A DNA stretch of 64,000 bases from a virus (IMGVR_UViG_3300049459_000229:23831-87830), one strand, 5' to 3'; shown: positions 30,374 to 39,047, numbered from the stretch's first letter. The notes: a model not told the origin generated them from the sequence alone. Translations and numbers: made by a program.

Positions 30374-30400
30374 AAGGGACCTCTTCGGAGGTCCCTTTTC
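30374..30400 (+). terminator. Rho-independent terminator with UUCG loop
   Basis: AAGGGACCTC (30374-30383), TTCG loop, GAGGTCCCTT (30388-30397), then TTC. This ten-bp perfect stem ends the unit containing the gene at 29537. Expression of the following exonuclease needs readthrough or an unseen promoter. Confidence 0.85.
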
Positions 30401-30415
30401 TACAGGAGAAATCCC

Positions 30416-31123
30416 TTGGACATGCAAGAACAAGAGTCGCGCCCGCTCGCCTTCGTCATCGCTGATACCGAGACCACCGGCTTGACCGGCCCGGCCTGCG
30501 AGGTGGCCTTCCGCGAGATCTGCCCGGATACGCTGGAAACGATCCGCGAGATTCAGTCCCTGATCGACCCGGAATGCGAAATCGAGCCGAAGGCGATGGA
30601 AATCCACGGCATCACGCAGGAGATGGTAGCAAGCGCGCCGACGATGGCCGAATTCATTTCGACGCCTGGCTACCTCGACGGTGCTTTCGATGGCCGCAAC
30701 ATTGTGATCATCGCCCACAACGCCGCGTTCGACGTCAAGCGCCTGCACGCCGTCGGTGACATCGTCTCCTCTATCTGTACGGTGTTCCACAGCCGCCAGC
30801 TGATCGGGACCGAAGTCCCCAACCACCAGCTGCAGACCCTGCGCGAGCACTTCGGCTTCCCGGTCAACGAGGCGCACCGCGCCATGGCTGACGTGGCGAC
30901 CACGCACCGCCTGCTGCGCGAGCTGATGGGCCGCGCCGGCCGCCGAACCTTGCGCGATTTCTACGAGACGCAGGAGACGACCGTGCACCGCTGGCCGTTC
31001 GGCAAGCACCGCGGCCAGCTGCTGCTGGAAACGCCCAAGGAATACCTGCTGTGGTTCAAGAAACAGGATTGCGATGCGAACCTGAAGAAGAGCATCGAGA
31101 AGGTGCTGAAGGCGATGAAATGA
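30416..31123 (+). CDS. DnaQ-like 3'-5' exonuclease with DUF3820-type tail, 235 aa
   Basis: DEDDh exonuclease. ExoI is IADTETTGL (Asp17 and Glu19), ExoII is HNAAFDVKRL near residue 100, and ExoIII is EAHRAMADV near residues 160-168 with the catalytic His and Asp. The C-terminal 60 residues carry WPFGKHRGQLLLETPKEYLL, the pattern of the DUF3820 module that follows exonuclease domains in ExoX-like proteins. It may proofread or process DNA ends; the phage polymerase also has its own 3'-5' domain. A TTG start at 30416 fits the spacing from AGGAGA (30404-30409); ATG 30422 is the alternative. Confidence 0.82.
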   Translation: MDMQEQESRPLAFVIADTETTGLTGPACEVAFREICPDTLETIREIQSLIDPECEIEPKAMEIHGITQEMVASAPTMAEFISTPGYLDGAFDGRNIVIIAHNAAFDVKRLHAVGDIVSSICTVFHSRQLIGTEVPNHQLQTLREHFGFPVNEAHRAMADVATTHRLLRELMGRAGRRTLRDFYETQETTVHRWPFGKHRGQLLLETPKEYLLWFKKQDCDANLKKSIEKVLKAMK

Positions 31124-31623
31124 CCCGCAAAATCGTCCCTCTTAAAATGACCTACGCCAGCACCTATGTGGCGCCGGGTGTGGTCCTGCGCGTGTTCGAC
31201 ACCAATGCCGCTGGCGAGCTGCTGCCGGTCGCGTTCCGCCGCAATCCGATCGACGCTGTCGAGGTCCAGCCGGTCGACGCGCCTCACGGCCAGCTGTGGG
31301 CCGAGATCGCCCTGGATTACTACAAGGGCGCCTATATGACGGACCGCATGGTCGACAAGCAGGTCATGATCGACGCGCTGCAGGCGCGCCAGAAGCTCGA
31401 GGCGCCGCTGGAGTCGGAGGAGGCCTGCTTTCACCTGGACGCCGCGTCGCAGTTCGGCTTCGAGATGGTCCAGGACGAGCCTGAGCTCTGGCAATGCACC
31501 CGAGACCAACTGGTCACACTTGCTAACGCCTTCGTGGCTGGTGGCCACTTCCAGTACGCGCGCCGCGCCGGCCATAGCACCGACCAAGCTCTCGAAATTC
31601 TCAACCGCCCTCTTCAAAAATAA
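31120..31623 (+). CDS. hypothetical phage protein, 167 aa
   Basis: Starts in an ATGA overlap with the exonuclease gene. The N-terminal 60 residues are beta-rich (VPLKMTYASTYVAPGVVLRV); the C-terminal half is helical and ends in EILNRPLQK. The family is not recognised. Coupled to the exonuclease, so perhaps a DNA-metabolism accessory protein. Confidence 0.68.
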   Translation: MTRKIVPLKMTYASTYVAPGVVLRVFDTNAAGELLPVAFRRNPIDAVEVQPVDAPHGQLWAEIALDYYKGAYMTDRMVDKQVMIDALQARQKLEAPLESEEACFHLDAASQFGFEMVQDEPELWQCTRDQLVTLANAFVAGGHFQYARRAGHSTDQALEILNRPLQK

Positions 31624-31633
31624 AGGATCCACC

Positions 31634-32086
31634 ATGAGTCAGTTTTCCGAAGCGATCGTCGCTTTCAACAACATGTACCGCCTGCCGGTGGCCGACGCCC
31701 CCAACATCATTTCGGCACAGCGCCTGCGTGACCTGAAGAAGATCCTGCTGGACGAGGTCAACGAGATCGATGAAGTCATCGGTCTGGTCGAGAATGCTGA
31801 GCAACTGTACAACTCGTCCGATGCTCGCCTCGACGCCCTGACTGCGCTGGCTGACCTGATGGGCGACTTGCAGGTGTACTGCGCCAGCGAGATGGCCAAG
31901 TGGGGCCTGCCGCTCAACGCTGTTCTCGCCACGATCATGGACTCGAATATGAGCAAGCTTGGTGCCGATGGCCTGCCGATCTACGACGAGACCGGCAAGG
32001 TTCTGAAAGGTCCAGGCTACTGGAAGCCGGAGCCGAAGATCCGCGCACTGCTGGCCGATCTCAGCTTTGGTGTCGCAGGAACCTGA
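31634..32086 (+). CDS. MazG-like/PRA-PH-type NTP pyrophosphohydrolase, 150 aa
   Basis: All-helical. It has ILLDEVNEIDEVIGLVEN (an E-x-x-E-type metal pair) and DALTALADLMGDLQVYCASE followed by MAKWGLPLNAVLATIMDSN; the D-A-x-x-D-x-x-x-D ladder and the Met-Asp-Ser-Asn turn are the metal-binding elements of phage MazG-like proteins. The C-terminal segment GLPIYDETGKVLKGPGY is typical of phage relatives. It hydrolyses nucleoside triphosphates to monophosphates and may lower alarmones or alter the nucleotide pool. Starts ten bases after the previous stop, after AAAGGA. Confidence 0.75.
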   Translation: MSQFSEAIVAFNNMYRLPVADAPNIISAQRLRDLKKILLDEVNEIDEVIGLVENAEQLYNSSDARLDALTALADLMGDLQVYCASEMAKWGLPLNAVLATIMDSNMSKLGADGLPIYDETGKVLKGPGYWKPEPKIRALLADLSFGVAGT

Positions 32087-32088
32087 CC

Positions 32089-33147
32089 ATGTCGACCCAC
32101 CTGATCAGCGCTCCGTCGCAGATCCGGTCCCTCTCGAAGGCGGTCTCGGCCGCTTTTCTCGCGTCCCCTCTCTCCGAAGAGGAGCGCAACCCGGGACGGA
32201 TCGAACTGACCGACCTGCCGTGGGTGGCGCCGCCGATCGCCTGTCGCGAGACGATCGGGCAGGTGCCGCTGTCCGACTACCTGAGCGTGCCGATGCCGAT
32301 TGAGCAGGGGGCGCTGCGTCGCTTCTGGATCAAGACGCTGGACGATCTCTGGAACCGGCCTAGCGCTACGATCCGGCGCGGCGCCTTCGCCAACTGTGGC
32401 TGGGCCTTCCCCAAGCTCAAGGTCGGCCAGCGCGCCTTCCTGTTTTCCACGCCGCTGGGCTTTCCGTCGCAGCTGGAGCCGACGACGGGCGTCATGTTCT
32501 CGATCGAGGTGGCGGCCGCTGCCGCAGCGTCGCTGCCGGTGCTGGATATCGTCAGCGACGACGACAACTACTATGCGGTCATGGCCGACGGCGAGATCTT
32601 CGGCGTGAAGAATGGTCGGCCGGCGTGCGAGTCGCCCTGGACCGAGAGCATGGCCGGCATGATCCACGAGCTGGTCACCGGCAGCCGCGGCGAAGCCGAT
32701 TACAGCTGCCGCTTCGACCAGCTTGCCATGCTGCGTTCGGTGCTGCATGTGCATCGCCGGCGATTCGAGGAGTTCCAGGGCCTGGACTACGCCTTGCAGG
32801 CGCTGCGCATCCTGTCGCTGGGTGGGCACTGCCCGGACCTGATCTCGCAGCTGCGTCTGCTGCCGCAGGACATGGGCCAGCTGCGCCGGCATGAACAGGT
32901 GCTGCGCGACTGCATCGACATCATCGACGACATGCAGATGTCGGACCGCAGCAAGCTGGAGATATGGCACAACCTGCTGGTGCCGGAGGTTCTCACGCCC
33001 GGCAAGTTCCGCCAGCACGTGTTCTCTGGCGGCCAGTTCCCGTTCGCGCTGGCGCAGGCCAAGCTCGAGTCGATCCGCACCTGGATGGAAGCGCAGTACC
33101 GCGCGCTGCCGGCCAGCGTCCAGAAGGAGGGCGTATGCAAAGCGTAA
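32089..33147 (+). CDS. hypothetical phage protein, 352 aa
   Basis: A large unrecognised protein. The first 110 residues are mixed (LISAPSQIRSLSKAVSAAFL), the middle is hydrophobic and Ala-rich but lacks a clear membrane helix (SIEVAAAAAASLPVLDIVSD), and the C-terminal 180 residues are helical with many Arg and Leu. No catalytic motif is seen. Its place between a MazG-like gene and a dNMP kinase suggests replication or nucleotide metabolism. Overlaps the next gene by 13 bases. Confidence 0.65.
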   Translation: MSTHLISAPSQIRSLSKAVSAAFLASPLSEEERNPGRIELTDLPWVAPPIACRETIGQVPLSDYLSVPMPIEQGALRRFWIKTLDDLWNRPSATIRRGAFANCGWAFPKLKVGQRAFLFSTPLGFPSQLEPTTGVMFSIEVAAAAAASLPVLDIVSDDDNYYAVMADGEIFGVKNGRPACESPWTESMAGMIHELVTGSRGEADYSCRFDQLAMLRSVLHVHRRRFEEFQGLDYALQALRILSLGGHCPDLISQLRLLPQDMGQLRRHEQVLRDCIDIIDDMQMSDRSKLEIWHNLLVPEVLTPGKFRQHVFSGGQFPFALAQAKLESIRTWMEAQYRALPASVQKEGVCKA

Positions 33148-33359
33148 GGCAGTCCCTCATCGAGACGGCGTGCAGCACGGCTTTTGGGTTCGTCCTGAGC
33201 CTGCTGTGGCAGCACTATGGCGTCAACCCGCTCTGGCGGCTGCACGCATCGCCATTCGACAGTATCGGAATCACCATTTCGTTCACCGTGCTGTCATTGG
33301 TGCGACAGTTTTACACTCGCCGGTTCTTCAACTGGCTCCACAACAGGAATAAAAAATGA
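33135..33359 (+). CDS. small membrane protein of the DUF7220 type, 74 aa
   Basis: Starts MQSVRQSLIETACSTAFGFV. Two hydrophobic helices (ACSTAFGFVLSLLWQHYGV and SIGITISFTVLSLVRQFYT) are followed by RRFFNWLHN, a pattern I associate with a widespread family of two-span phage membrane proteins: 'S..E......GY......Q...P', then 'IS..FT.VS..R.Y..RR.FN'. Function unknown. Confidence 0.68.
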   Translation: MQSVRQSLIETACSTAFGFVLSLLWQHYGVNPLWRLHASPFDSIGITISFTVLSLVRQFYTRRFFNWLHNRNKK

Positions 33360-33907
33360 TTTTGATAGGGATCACCGGCAAGGCCGGCGCCGGCAAGGAT
33401 ACGATTGCCGATTACCTCGTGCGTGAGCACGGCTTTCTGAAACTGTCGTTCGCCGGCCCGCTCAAGGCGATGCTGGCAGCCGCCGGCATGCCGGAGCCGG
33501 CCAGCCGCGAAGAGAAGGAGATGCCGGTCCCCGGATTTTCTTTCACCTGGCGCGAAGCCGCCCAGAAGCTGGGCACCGAGTGGGGCCGCTCGCTGGACCC
33601 GGACATCTGGACCAAGGTCGTCGAGCAGCACATTCGCTTCGGCGGTTCGCTTCATACGCCGCACCGTGAAGCGCGTTTTGTCCTGTCGGATGTCCGCTTC
33701 GAGAACGAAGCCGCGATGATCCGCCGCCTGGGCGGCAAGGTGCTGCACGTGACCGGCCGCGCCGCTGAGCTGGGCGCCAACGCCGGGCATGCGTCGGAAG
33801 CCGGTGTCCGGTTCGACGTCGTGAACGACGAGCGGATCGACAACAGCCGCAGCATGGAATCTCTGGCGCTGCAGATCCAGTACAAGCTGGTCGAGGGCTG
33901 GGTATGA
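33356..33907 (+). CDS. deoxynucleoside monophosphate kinase, 183 aa
   Basis: P-loop kinase that phosphorylates dNMPs, including dTMP. Walker A is GITGKAGAGKDT (Gly8 to Thr16). An LSFAGPLKAML segment follows, as in phage dNMP kinases, and RFVLSDVRFENEAAMIRRLG carries the Asp/Arg-Phe-Glu region characteristic of the family. With ThyX at 40937 it forms a dTMP to dTDP supply route. Overlaps the membrane gene by four bases. Confidence 0.78.
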   Translation: MILIGITGKAGAGKDTIADYLVREHGFLKLSFAGPLKAMLAAAGMPEPASREEKEMPVPGFSFTWREAAQKLGTEWGRSLDPDIWTKVVEQHIRFGGSLHTPHREARFVLSDVRFENEAAMIRRLGGKVLHVTGRAAELGANAGHASEAGVRFDVVNDERIDNSRSMESLALQIQYKLVEGWV

Positions 33908-34143
33908 CCGAGCGCACCGCAGACGAACTGGAAGCCGCGGAAGAGATTCGCGAGCAGGGTGTGGTCGACGGCGTGGCCTGTGCGCGGGCCGAGCTGGTGC
34001 AGACTCACAAGGACTTCGACGGCGTGCACTGCATCGGCTGCGGCGAAGAGCTGCCGCTGGTGCGCATCGCCTACAAGCGCATCCGCTGCACGACTTGCCA
34101 ATGCGAGATCGAGCGGAAGGAAAAGATGCGGAGGCGGGCATGA
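33904..34143 (+). CDS. DksA/TraR-type zinc finger protein, 79 aa
   Basis: Short protein with a helical N-terminal half and a C-terminal four-Cys finger: HCIGCGEELP and, 20 residues later, RCTTCQCEIER. This is the C4 finger of DksA/TraR-like proteins, which insert into the RNA polymerase secondary channel and alter promoter choice. At 79 residues it is of TraR size. It may shift host transcription, but a nonfunctional relative is possible. Overlaps the dNMP kinase gene. Confidence 0.75.
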   Translation: MTERTADELEAAEEIREQGVVDGVACARAELVQTHKDFDGVHCIGCGEELPLVRIAYKRIRCTTCQCEIERKEKMRRRA

Positions 34144-34316
34144 CGATCATGGGTATGACGATCACGGGCTTTGGGTACTGCGCGGGCGGTGTAGTCGTCC
34201 ATGCTTTTTTGTCACTGTGGCATCACGGCGCTGGCCGGTTTGAGAAGTCGGAGAAGCGTGATCTTCGGCTGACGGTTTGGCTGGCAGCCGCCATCGTTAT
34301 CGGGAGCCTGCAATGA
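34140..34316 (+). CDS. small membrane protein, 58 aa
   Basis: Two hydrophobic segments (FGYCAGGVVVHAFLSLW and LTVWLAAAIVIGSL) flank a charged loop. An ATGA overlap joins it to the zinc finger gene upstream and to the next membrane gene downstream. Possibly acts with its neighbour as a pair; function unknown. Confidence 0.62.
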   Translation: MTIMGMTITGFGYCAGGVVVHAFLSLWHHGAGRFEKSEKRDLRLTVWLAAAIVIGSLQ

Positions 34317-34474
34317 AATGGGTGATCTTCGCAGCCGTGATGGCGGTTGCGGGCTTTCACTTCTGGGCCGCGCGTCGTGCAGCCAGGCTGCGGGACTGGG
34401 AATGGAATCGGCACTTCACGGTGCTTGGCCACATTGTGCTGGTGATGGCCGTGGTCATAGGGAGCTATAAATGA
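34313..34474 (+). CDS. small membrane protein, 53 aa
   Basis: MKWVIFAAVMAVAGFHFW is a probable N-terminal helix, followed by a basic RRAARLRDWEW segment and a second helix (VLGHIVLVMAVVIGSY). Two-pass or one reentrant loop. Adjacent to another small membrane protein and overlapping the polymerase gene by four bases. Confidence 0.62.
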   Translation: MKWVIFAAVMAVAGFHFWAARRAARLRDWEWNRHFTVLGHIVLVMAVVIGSYK

Positions 34475-37400
34475 AAAAATACCGCCGTGGCGCCTTCGAC
34501 ATGTCGTCCTTCATGTGGACGATGATGTCGTGGCGTAAGGACAAAGAGAACGGCTACGAAGTCGAGCACGAAGGCAAGAAGGTCTACATCAACAGCGCCG
34601 TGTACGGCTTTGATAATACGCTAGGCCGCATGCTCGACTGCATGAAGGCCTATAAGCTCAACCCGATCGACGTGATCCTGGTATTTGAAGGCCAGAACAG
34701 CAAGGGCAAGCGTCTGCTGATCGACAACCAGTACAAGGGCGGCGGCGAGAGCAGCCGCCCGCCGCAGGCCTACGAGGAGTTTCACAAGCTGCGCGAGATG
34801 CTCAAGCAGACCTTCCTCGAGTTGGGCGCCCAGGCCATGTGGCAGGACTTCGCCGAGGGTGACGACACGCTCGCTTGGCTGGCCCAGAACACCGAGGACG
34901 ACCTGATCGTCTTCACGTTCGACAACGACCTGACGGCGTTGAATATGCACCCGAACGAGCACGGCGCGCGCGTCTCGACGTGGATTAACGAGATGTTCGA
35001 GTACAACAAATATGGCCTGTTCGACTACCACCTGGTCACCACCTACAAGGCGCTGGTCGGCGACAAGTCGGACAACATCAAGGGTTGTCCGGACTTTGGC
35101 GCCGGCAAGCCGGGCAGCGCGTGGGAGCGCCTTGTCGATAAGTACGGTTTCGATGGTGTGCAGCAGATTCACGACATGCTGGTCAAAAGCGACCTGTCGC
35201 CGCTGGGCGACTTCATCGGGCCGGACGACAAGCTCCTGCAGATGATCCTTGACAACGCACCACAGGTGATCCGCTGTTTCGACCTTGCCCGCCTGCGTCC
35301 GGAGTGGGTCAACACCATGCGCCAGCCGCTGTGCTGGGAAGCTGGCATGGTGCGCCAGCTGGCGCCTACTGACCATGACCCGCGCCTGAAGCCCTGGTAC
35401 GGCCGCACGCGACTCGTCACCGGTGGCACGTTCGAGCAGGCCATTGCCTGGGCCATGCCGCATATCCTCGCCTCGCGCGAGATCTCGCTCGATATCGAGA
35501 CTGCGACGCCCGATGAATCGGACGAGTGGCTGGCTGCACTGGGTGACCCGGACGGCGTCGACGTGTTCGGCTCGTTCCTGGTGGGTCTGGCTCTGACCTT
35601 CGGCCCGAACAACCAGTACAGCCTGTATTTCTCGGTGCGCCACGCCGAGACCGGCAACGTCGACAGCGAAGCCTTGCGCCAGTTCATCGCCTCGATCCCG
35701 CAGGACAAAGAGCTGATCATCCAGAACGTCTCGTTCGAGCTGGCGGTGCTCTTCAACGAGTGGGGCGCGCGCCAGATGGACAACGGCTACCACGGCTTCC
35801 TGCCCAATGTGCTGGACACGAAGTTCGAGGCGAACTATGTCAACGAGAACATCCCGGTCGGCCTGAAGGAGCGCTCGCACGGCACCTTGGGCTACCGTCA
35901 GCAGACCTACAAGGAGACGTGCGAGATCACGGCACCAGTGGACCAGCTGTTCCCGGGCGGGCGCCTGGTGCGCGAGGACTACGTCTACGAGACGATCGGC
36001 ACCGGCAAATTTGAGCCACTGACCGATGAGGAGGTAGCCGCTGGCGTGGTGCCGGCCGAGATTATGAAGACGCAGCTGGTCGAGGTCGACGGCGAGCCGG
36101 TCGTGGCGACGCAGACGCGCCGCTACAAGATGAGCGAGCTGCCGGCGGCGCACGTGCTTGGCTATGGCGTCGACGACACGATCTGCACGATCGCCCTGCA
36201 CAACTACTACAAGCTGTTCATGCAGCTGGAGCACTCGTACCAGACCTACCTGCAGGTGGAGATTCGCGCAGCCTATCAGCACGCGAAGAACTTCATCGAC
36301 GGTACCGAGGTCTCGATCGCGCGCTGCAAGGAGCTCGAGCGCGAGGACGACGCTACCTACGACGCTGCCTGGGCGACGGTGCGCGAGTATCTGATCGAGC
36401 AGGGCTGGGCCGGCACCACGCCGCCGACCTACACGGTCGACATCACGCCGGCGCAGATCAAGGAGGCGTACACCATCGTGACCGGCGAGACGCTGGACAC
36501 GATGATGCGCACGCCTTCGAAGATCGTGACCTTCATCCGTACCGAGACCGAGCACCTGCAGTTTGCCGAGATGCTCGATCGCCTAGTGCAGGCGAAAGCC
36601 TACGCCGACGGCAACGCGCATACCCTGCCAGCCGGCTCGGTGGTGGCTGAGATCGAGAAGGACTTCACCGCCTATGTTCGCAGCTACTTCAAGGGTGAGC
36701 CGCAGTTTAACAAGGGTTCGCCGATCCAGATGCAGCGCCTGATGTACGAGGTGATGGGCCTGCCGATCAAGGTGCGCAACATGCCGACCGAGGCCATGAA
36801 GAAGGCCGGCATCCGCGAAGGTTCGCCCAAGACCGATCTGCTGGCGGTGGCCTACGGCTTGCAGGACTGCACACCGGAGCAGAAGCCAGTGCTCGAAGCC
36901 CTGAAGCTGATGGGCATGGTCACCACGCGCCGCTCGCTCTACTACTCGAAGTATCCATACTTCACGCACTGGAAGGACGGCCGCGTACGTTCGCAGCACA
37001 ACCAGTGCTCGACCGTGACGCGCCGCGCCAGCGAGTCGAAGCCCAACAAGCAGCAGCTGCCCAAGCACCAGAAGATCGAGGGGCAGGAGGCCAAGTTCCG
37101 CGAGGTCATCGTGCCGCACCGGCCGGGTGCCGTCATCGTCTCCATGGACTTCGACTCGCAGGAGATGGTGCTGATCGCCTACCAGTCGCAGGATCCGAAC
37201 GCGCTGTCTTGCTTCCAGGGTGAGAAGCGCAAGTCGCCACACACGATCACCGGCCTGGGTATCATCCGCGAGGAGGAGGGCCTGGACTGGACGTACGAGG
37301 ACTTCGAGGCAGCGCTGGCCAGTGGCGACAAGGTGCTGGCCAAGCACGTCAAGGATATTCGCAACCTGGGCAAGAAGGTGAACTTCACAGCCGAATACGG

Positions 37401-38028
37401 CGCCATGGCCGAGAAGGTCGCCGCTACCCTGATGATCCCGGTCGAACGCGCGCAGCTGTTCCTCGATGCGCGCGAGGCGATGTATCCGGTTGCCCAGCAG
37501 TGGAAGGAAGACATCAAGGCCGAGGTCAAAGAGTTCGGCGTGGTGCGTACCCTCGGCGGCGGTGTGCGCCACCTGGGCGACCAGCTGCTGAACGGCACCA
37601 ACTTCGAGAAATCGAAAGCAGAGCGCCAGGCGGTCAACTTCAAGGTGCAGGGTCCGGCCGGCGAGCAGACCAAGCTTGCGGAAGGCCGGATGTGGGACGA
37701 CAACCTGTTCTACGACTTCGACGCGGTTTGCTACGGGCCGATTCACGACGAGGTGGTGGCCTCGGTGATGATCGAGGACCTGCCGGCCTTCCTGCCGCGC
37801 ATGCACCGCTGCATGACGGCGCCGTTCGCCACGATGGATCTGGAAGTGGTGTCGACCATCTCGTTTGGCCCGAACTTCTACCGCCAGACCGAAATCGGCG
37901 CCTACCCGACGCTGGAGGCTATCCGTGACGGGCTGCTGGAGATGCACCTCGGGATGATTGCACGCGGCGAGACCACGTGGGAGCAGTCGTGGATTGAGAA
38001 TGAAGTAAAACTTTTGGAGGCAGCATGA
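34471..38028 (+). CDS. polA: family A DNA polymerase with 5'-3' (FEN) and 3'-5' exonuclease domains, 1185 aa
   Basis: Replicative polymerase in the Pol I layout. Residues about 1-310 form a FEN-type domain: ILVFEGQNSKGKR early, EGDDTLAW with acidic metal ligands, and a helix-3-turn region ALVGDKSDNIKGCPDFG. Residues about 330-600 are the 3'-5' exonuclease: SLDIETATPD (ExoI), an NVSFELAVL ExoII-like segment where Glu replaces the usual Asp, and YGVDDT. The polymerase domain ends with motif A MDFDSQEMVLIA near 890, motif B with KKVNFTAEYGAMAEK near 970 and motif C GPIHDEVVASV near 1090. A 70-residue insertion with YVYETIGTGKFEPL lies in the exonuclease region. Long for the family (E. coli Pol I is 928). 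Confidence 0.85.
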   Translation: MKKYRRGAFDMSSFMWTMMSWRKDKENGYEVEHEGKKVYINSAVYGFDNTLGRMLDCMKAYKLNPIDVILVFEGQNSKGKRLLIDNQYKGGGESSRPPQAYEEFHKLREMLKQTFLELGAQAMWQDFAEGDDTLAWLAQNTEDDLIVFTFDNDLTALNMHPNEHGARVSTWINEMFEYNKYGLFDYHLVTTYKALVGDKSDNIKGCPDFGAGKPGSAWERLVDKYGFDGVQQIHDMLVKSDLSPLGDFIGPDDKLLQMILDNAPQVIRCFDLARLRPEWVNTMRQPLCWEAGMVRQLAPTDHDPRLKPWYGRTRLVTGGTFEQAIAWAMPHILASREISLDIETATPDESDEWLAALGDPDGVDVFGSFLVGLALTFGPNNQYSLYFSVRHAETGNVDSEALRQFIASIPQDKELIIQNVSFELAVLFNEWGARQMDNGYHGFLPNVLDTKFEANYVNENIPVGLKERSHGTLGYRQQTYKETCEITAPVDQLFPGGRLVREDYVYETIGTGKFEPLTDEEVAAGVVPAEIMKTQLVEVDGEPVVATQTRRYKMSELPAAHVLGYGVDDTICTIALHNYYKLFMQLEHSYQTYLQVEIRAAYQHAKNFIDGTEVSIARCKELEREDDATYDAAWATVREYLIEQGWAGTTPPTYTVDITPAQIKEAYTIVTGETLDTMMRTPSKIVTFIRTETEHLQFAEMLDRLVQAKAYADGNAHTLPAGSVVAEIEKDFTAYVRSYFKGEPQFNKGSPIQMQRLMYEVMGLPIKVRNMPTEAMKKAGIREGSPKTDLLAVAYGLQDCTPEQKPVLEALKLMGMVTTRRSLYYSKYPYFTHWKDGRVRSQHNQCSTVTRRASESKPNKQQLPKHQKIEGQEAKFREVIVPHRPGAVIVSMDFDSQEMVLIAYQSQDPNALSCFQGEKRKSPHTITGLGIIREEEGLDWTYEDFEAALASGDKVLAKHVKDIRNLGKKVNFTAEYGAMAEKVAATLMIPVERAQLFLDAREAMYPVAQQWKEDIKAEVKEFGVVRTLGGGVRHLGDQLLNGTNFEKSKAERQAVNFKVQGPAGEQTKLAEGRMWDDNLFYDFDAVCYGPIHDEVVASVMIEDLPAFLPRMHRCMTAPFATMDLEVVSTISFGPNFYRQTEIGAYPTLEAIRDGLLEMHLGMIARGETTWEQSWIENEVKLLEAA

Positions 38029-38318
38029 GAGTTCAAGTAGCGAAGGAGGAGGTGTTCACCCTGACCATCGGCGACGTCCAGTTCAAGGACATGCGCATTG
38101 AATCCCGCTGGGAAGGTCTGACCAAGCTGGCGAACAGTCGCGGTGATGCGCTGGTCGTGTCGGGTCTGGGCGATGGCCAGAGTTTCGGCACCGCCTTCGA
38201 TACGCTGTTCGGTGACATCTTCAGGACCGGAAAGATGACCGATGAGGCAGGCGTGTTGATTGTGATGGGCACACCTTGCCTGATAACGCAGATTCTGCCG
38301 CTGAGAGGGAAGGTATGA
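38025..38318 (+). CDS. hypothetical phage protein, 97 aa
   Basis: Beta-rich N-terminal half (EEVFTLTIGDVQFKDMRIES) and a helical C-terminus. Follows the polymerase gene with a four-base overlap; GGAGG at 38014-38018 is the ribosome site. Position suggests a polymerase accessory protein; no motif supports that. Confidence 0.66.
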   Translation: MRVQVAKEEVFTLTIGDVQFKDMRIESRWEGLTKLANSRGDALVVSGLGDGQSFGTAFDTLFGDIFRTGKMTDEAGVLIVMGTPCLITQILPLRGKV

Positions 38319-38668
38319 AGGACACCGTCGCCGCCGCGATCGCCCGCATCCTGGGCGTCTCGTCGAAGCTGATCTCAGGGTGGTCACTGGAGGCGCGACA
38401 GGACGGCCGCCGAGGCACGCCAGGCATGCTGACCACGCATCTGCAAGTCAAGGTCGAGGCTGACCGCGACACCCTGTACCGGCTGCAGACGGGCCAGCAC
38501 CGCGGCAGCTGGGCGCTGAACAACGTCTATGCTGACTCGGCGCACCTGTTTGACGTCGCAGCACGCCTCGATGTGGCCCTTCTCTATGGCAAGGAGACGC
38601 AGCACATCTTCAAGGCGTTGGCCCAGATGACGGTCTATCGCAAAAATCAGAAAGGAAAGAGGAAATGA
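38315..38668 (+). CDS. hypothetical basic phage protein, 117 aa
   Basis: Basic protein with helical N-terminus (AAAIARILGVSSKLISGWSL), a C-terminal helical region and a highly basic tail (YRKNQKGKRK). The N-terminal helices could be a DNA-binding helix-turn-helix-like hairpin; the likeness is weak. Overlaps both neighbours by four bases. Confidence 0.66.
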   Translation: MKDTVAAAIARILGVSSKLISGWSLEARQDGRRGTPGMLTTHLQVKVEADRDTLYRLQTGQHRGSWALNNVYADSAHLFDVAARLDVALLYGKETQHIFKALAQMTVYRKNQKGKRK

Positions 38669-39024
38669 ATGACGCCCTGAGACAGACCGGCCGCACCACG
38701 CGGCTGATCGAGAAGGCAGTGCAGCTGGCGCACGAAGGCCGGGCTGTCTACATCCATACGCCGGAGCGATGCGTGCGCCGCACGCAGAAGCAGGTCGATG
38801 AGACCTGGGAAAAGCTGTGGCCGGGCCGGCCACACGGCATCAAGGTCGAAGCGCCGCACCCGCACGCGCAGTTCAATTGGTGGGAGATGCGCGTGCTGGG
38901 TGCCCACCCGAACAGCGTCTGGCTGGTCGACCACTACCTTGTCGAGCGCCGGATCCAGCTCCTGCAAGACCAGATGGCCGAACTTGCGAAAGAGATCGGC
39001 CGCATCTACCCACTTACCGTATAA
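38665..39024 (+). CDS. degenerate P-loop-like phage protein, 119 aa
   Basis: Starts MNDALRQTGRTTRLIEKAVQ. The TGRTTRLI element is a common phage signature ('GRTTRM'), a P-loop in which the usual GK is replaced by GR. It is followed by a helix and a short strand (AVYIHTPE). A core lacking a Walker B motif makes nucleotide hydrolysis doubtful. GGAAAGAGG at 38655-38663 is the ribosome site. Confidence 0.66.
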   Translation: MNDALRQTGRTTRLIEKAVQLAHEGRAVYIHTPERCVRRTQKQVDETWEKLWPGRPHGIKVEAPHPHAQFNWWEMRVLGAHPNSVWLVDHYLVERRIQLLQDQMAELAKEIGRIYPLTV

Positions 39025-39031
39025 CCCACCC

Positions 39032-39047
39032 GCCCGGCGCGCCGGGC
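39032..39047 (+). other. intergenic palindromic hairpin
   Basis: GCCCGG (39032-39037), CGCG, CCGGGC (39042-39047) form a perfect palindrome in the 44-base gap before the MazG-like gene. There is no T-tract. It resembles the element at 39486. Confidence 0.5.

Noticed and set aside
34621-36555. Minus-strand open frame of 644 codons opposite the polymerase gene
   Set aside because: Its product is Leu/Val/Asp/Arg-rich text with no coherent domain and lies wholly opposite the polymerase; long antisense frames are expected where GC-rich codons dominate.
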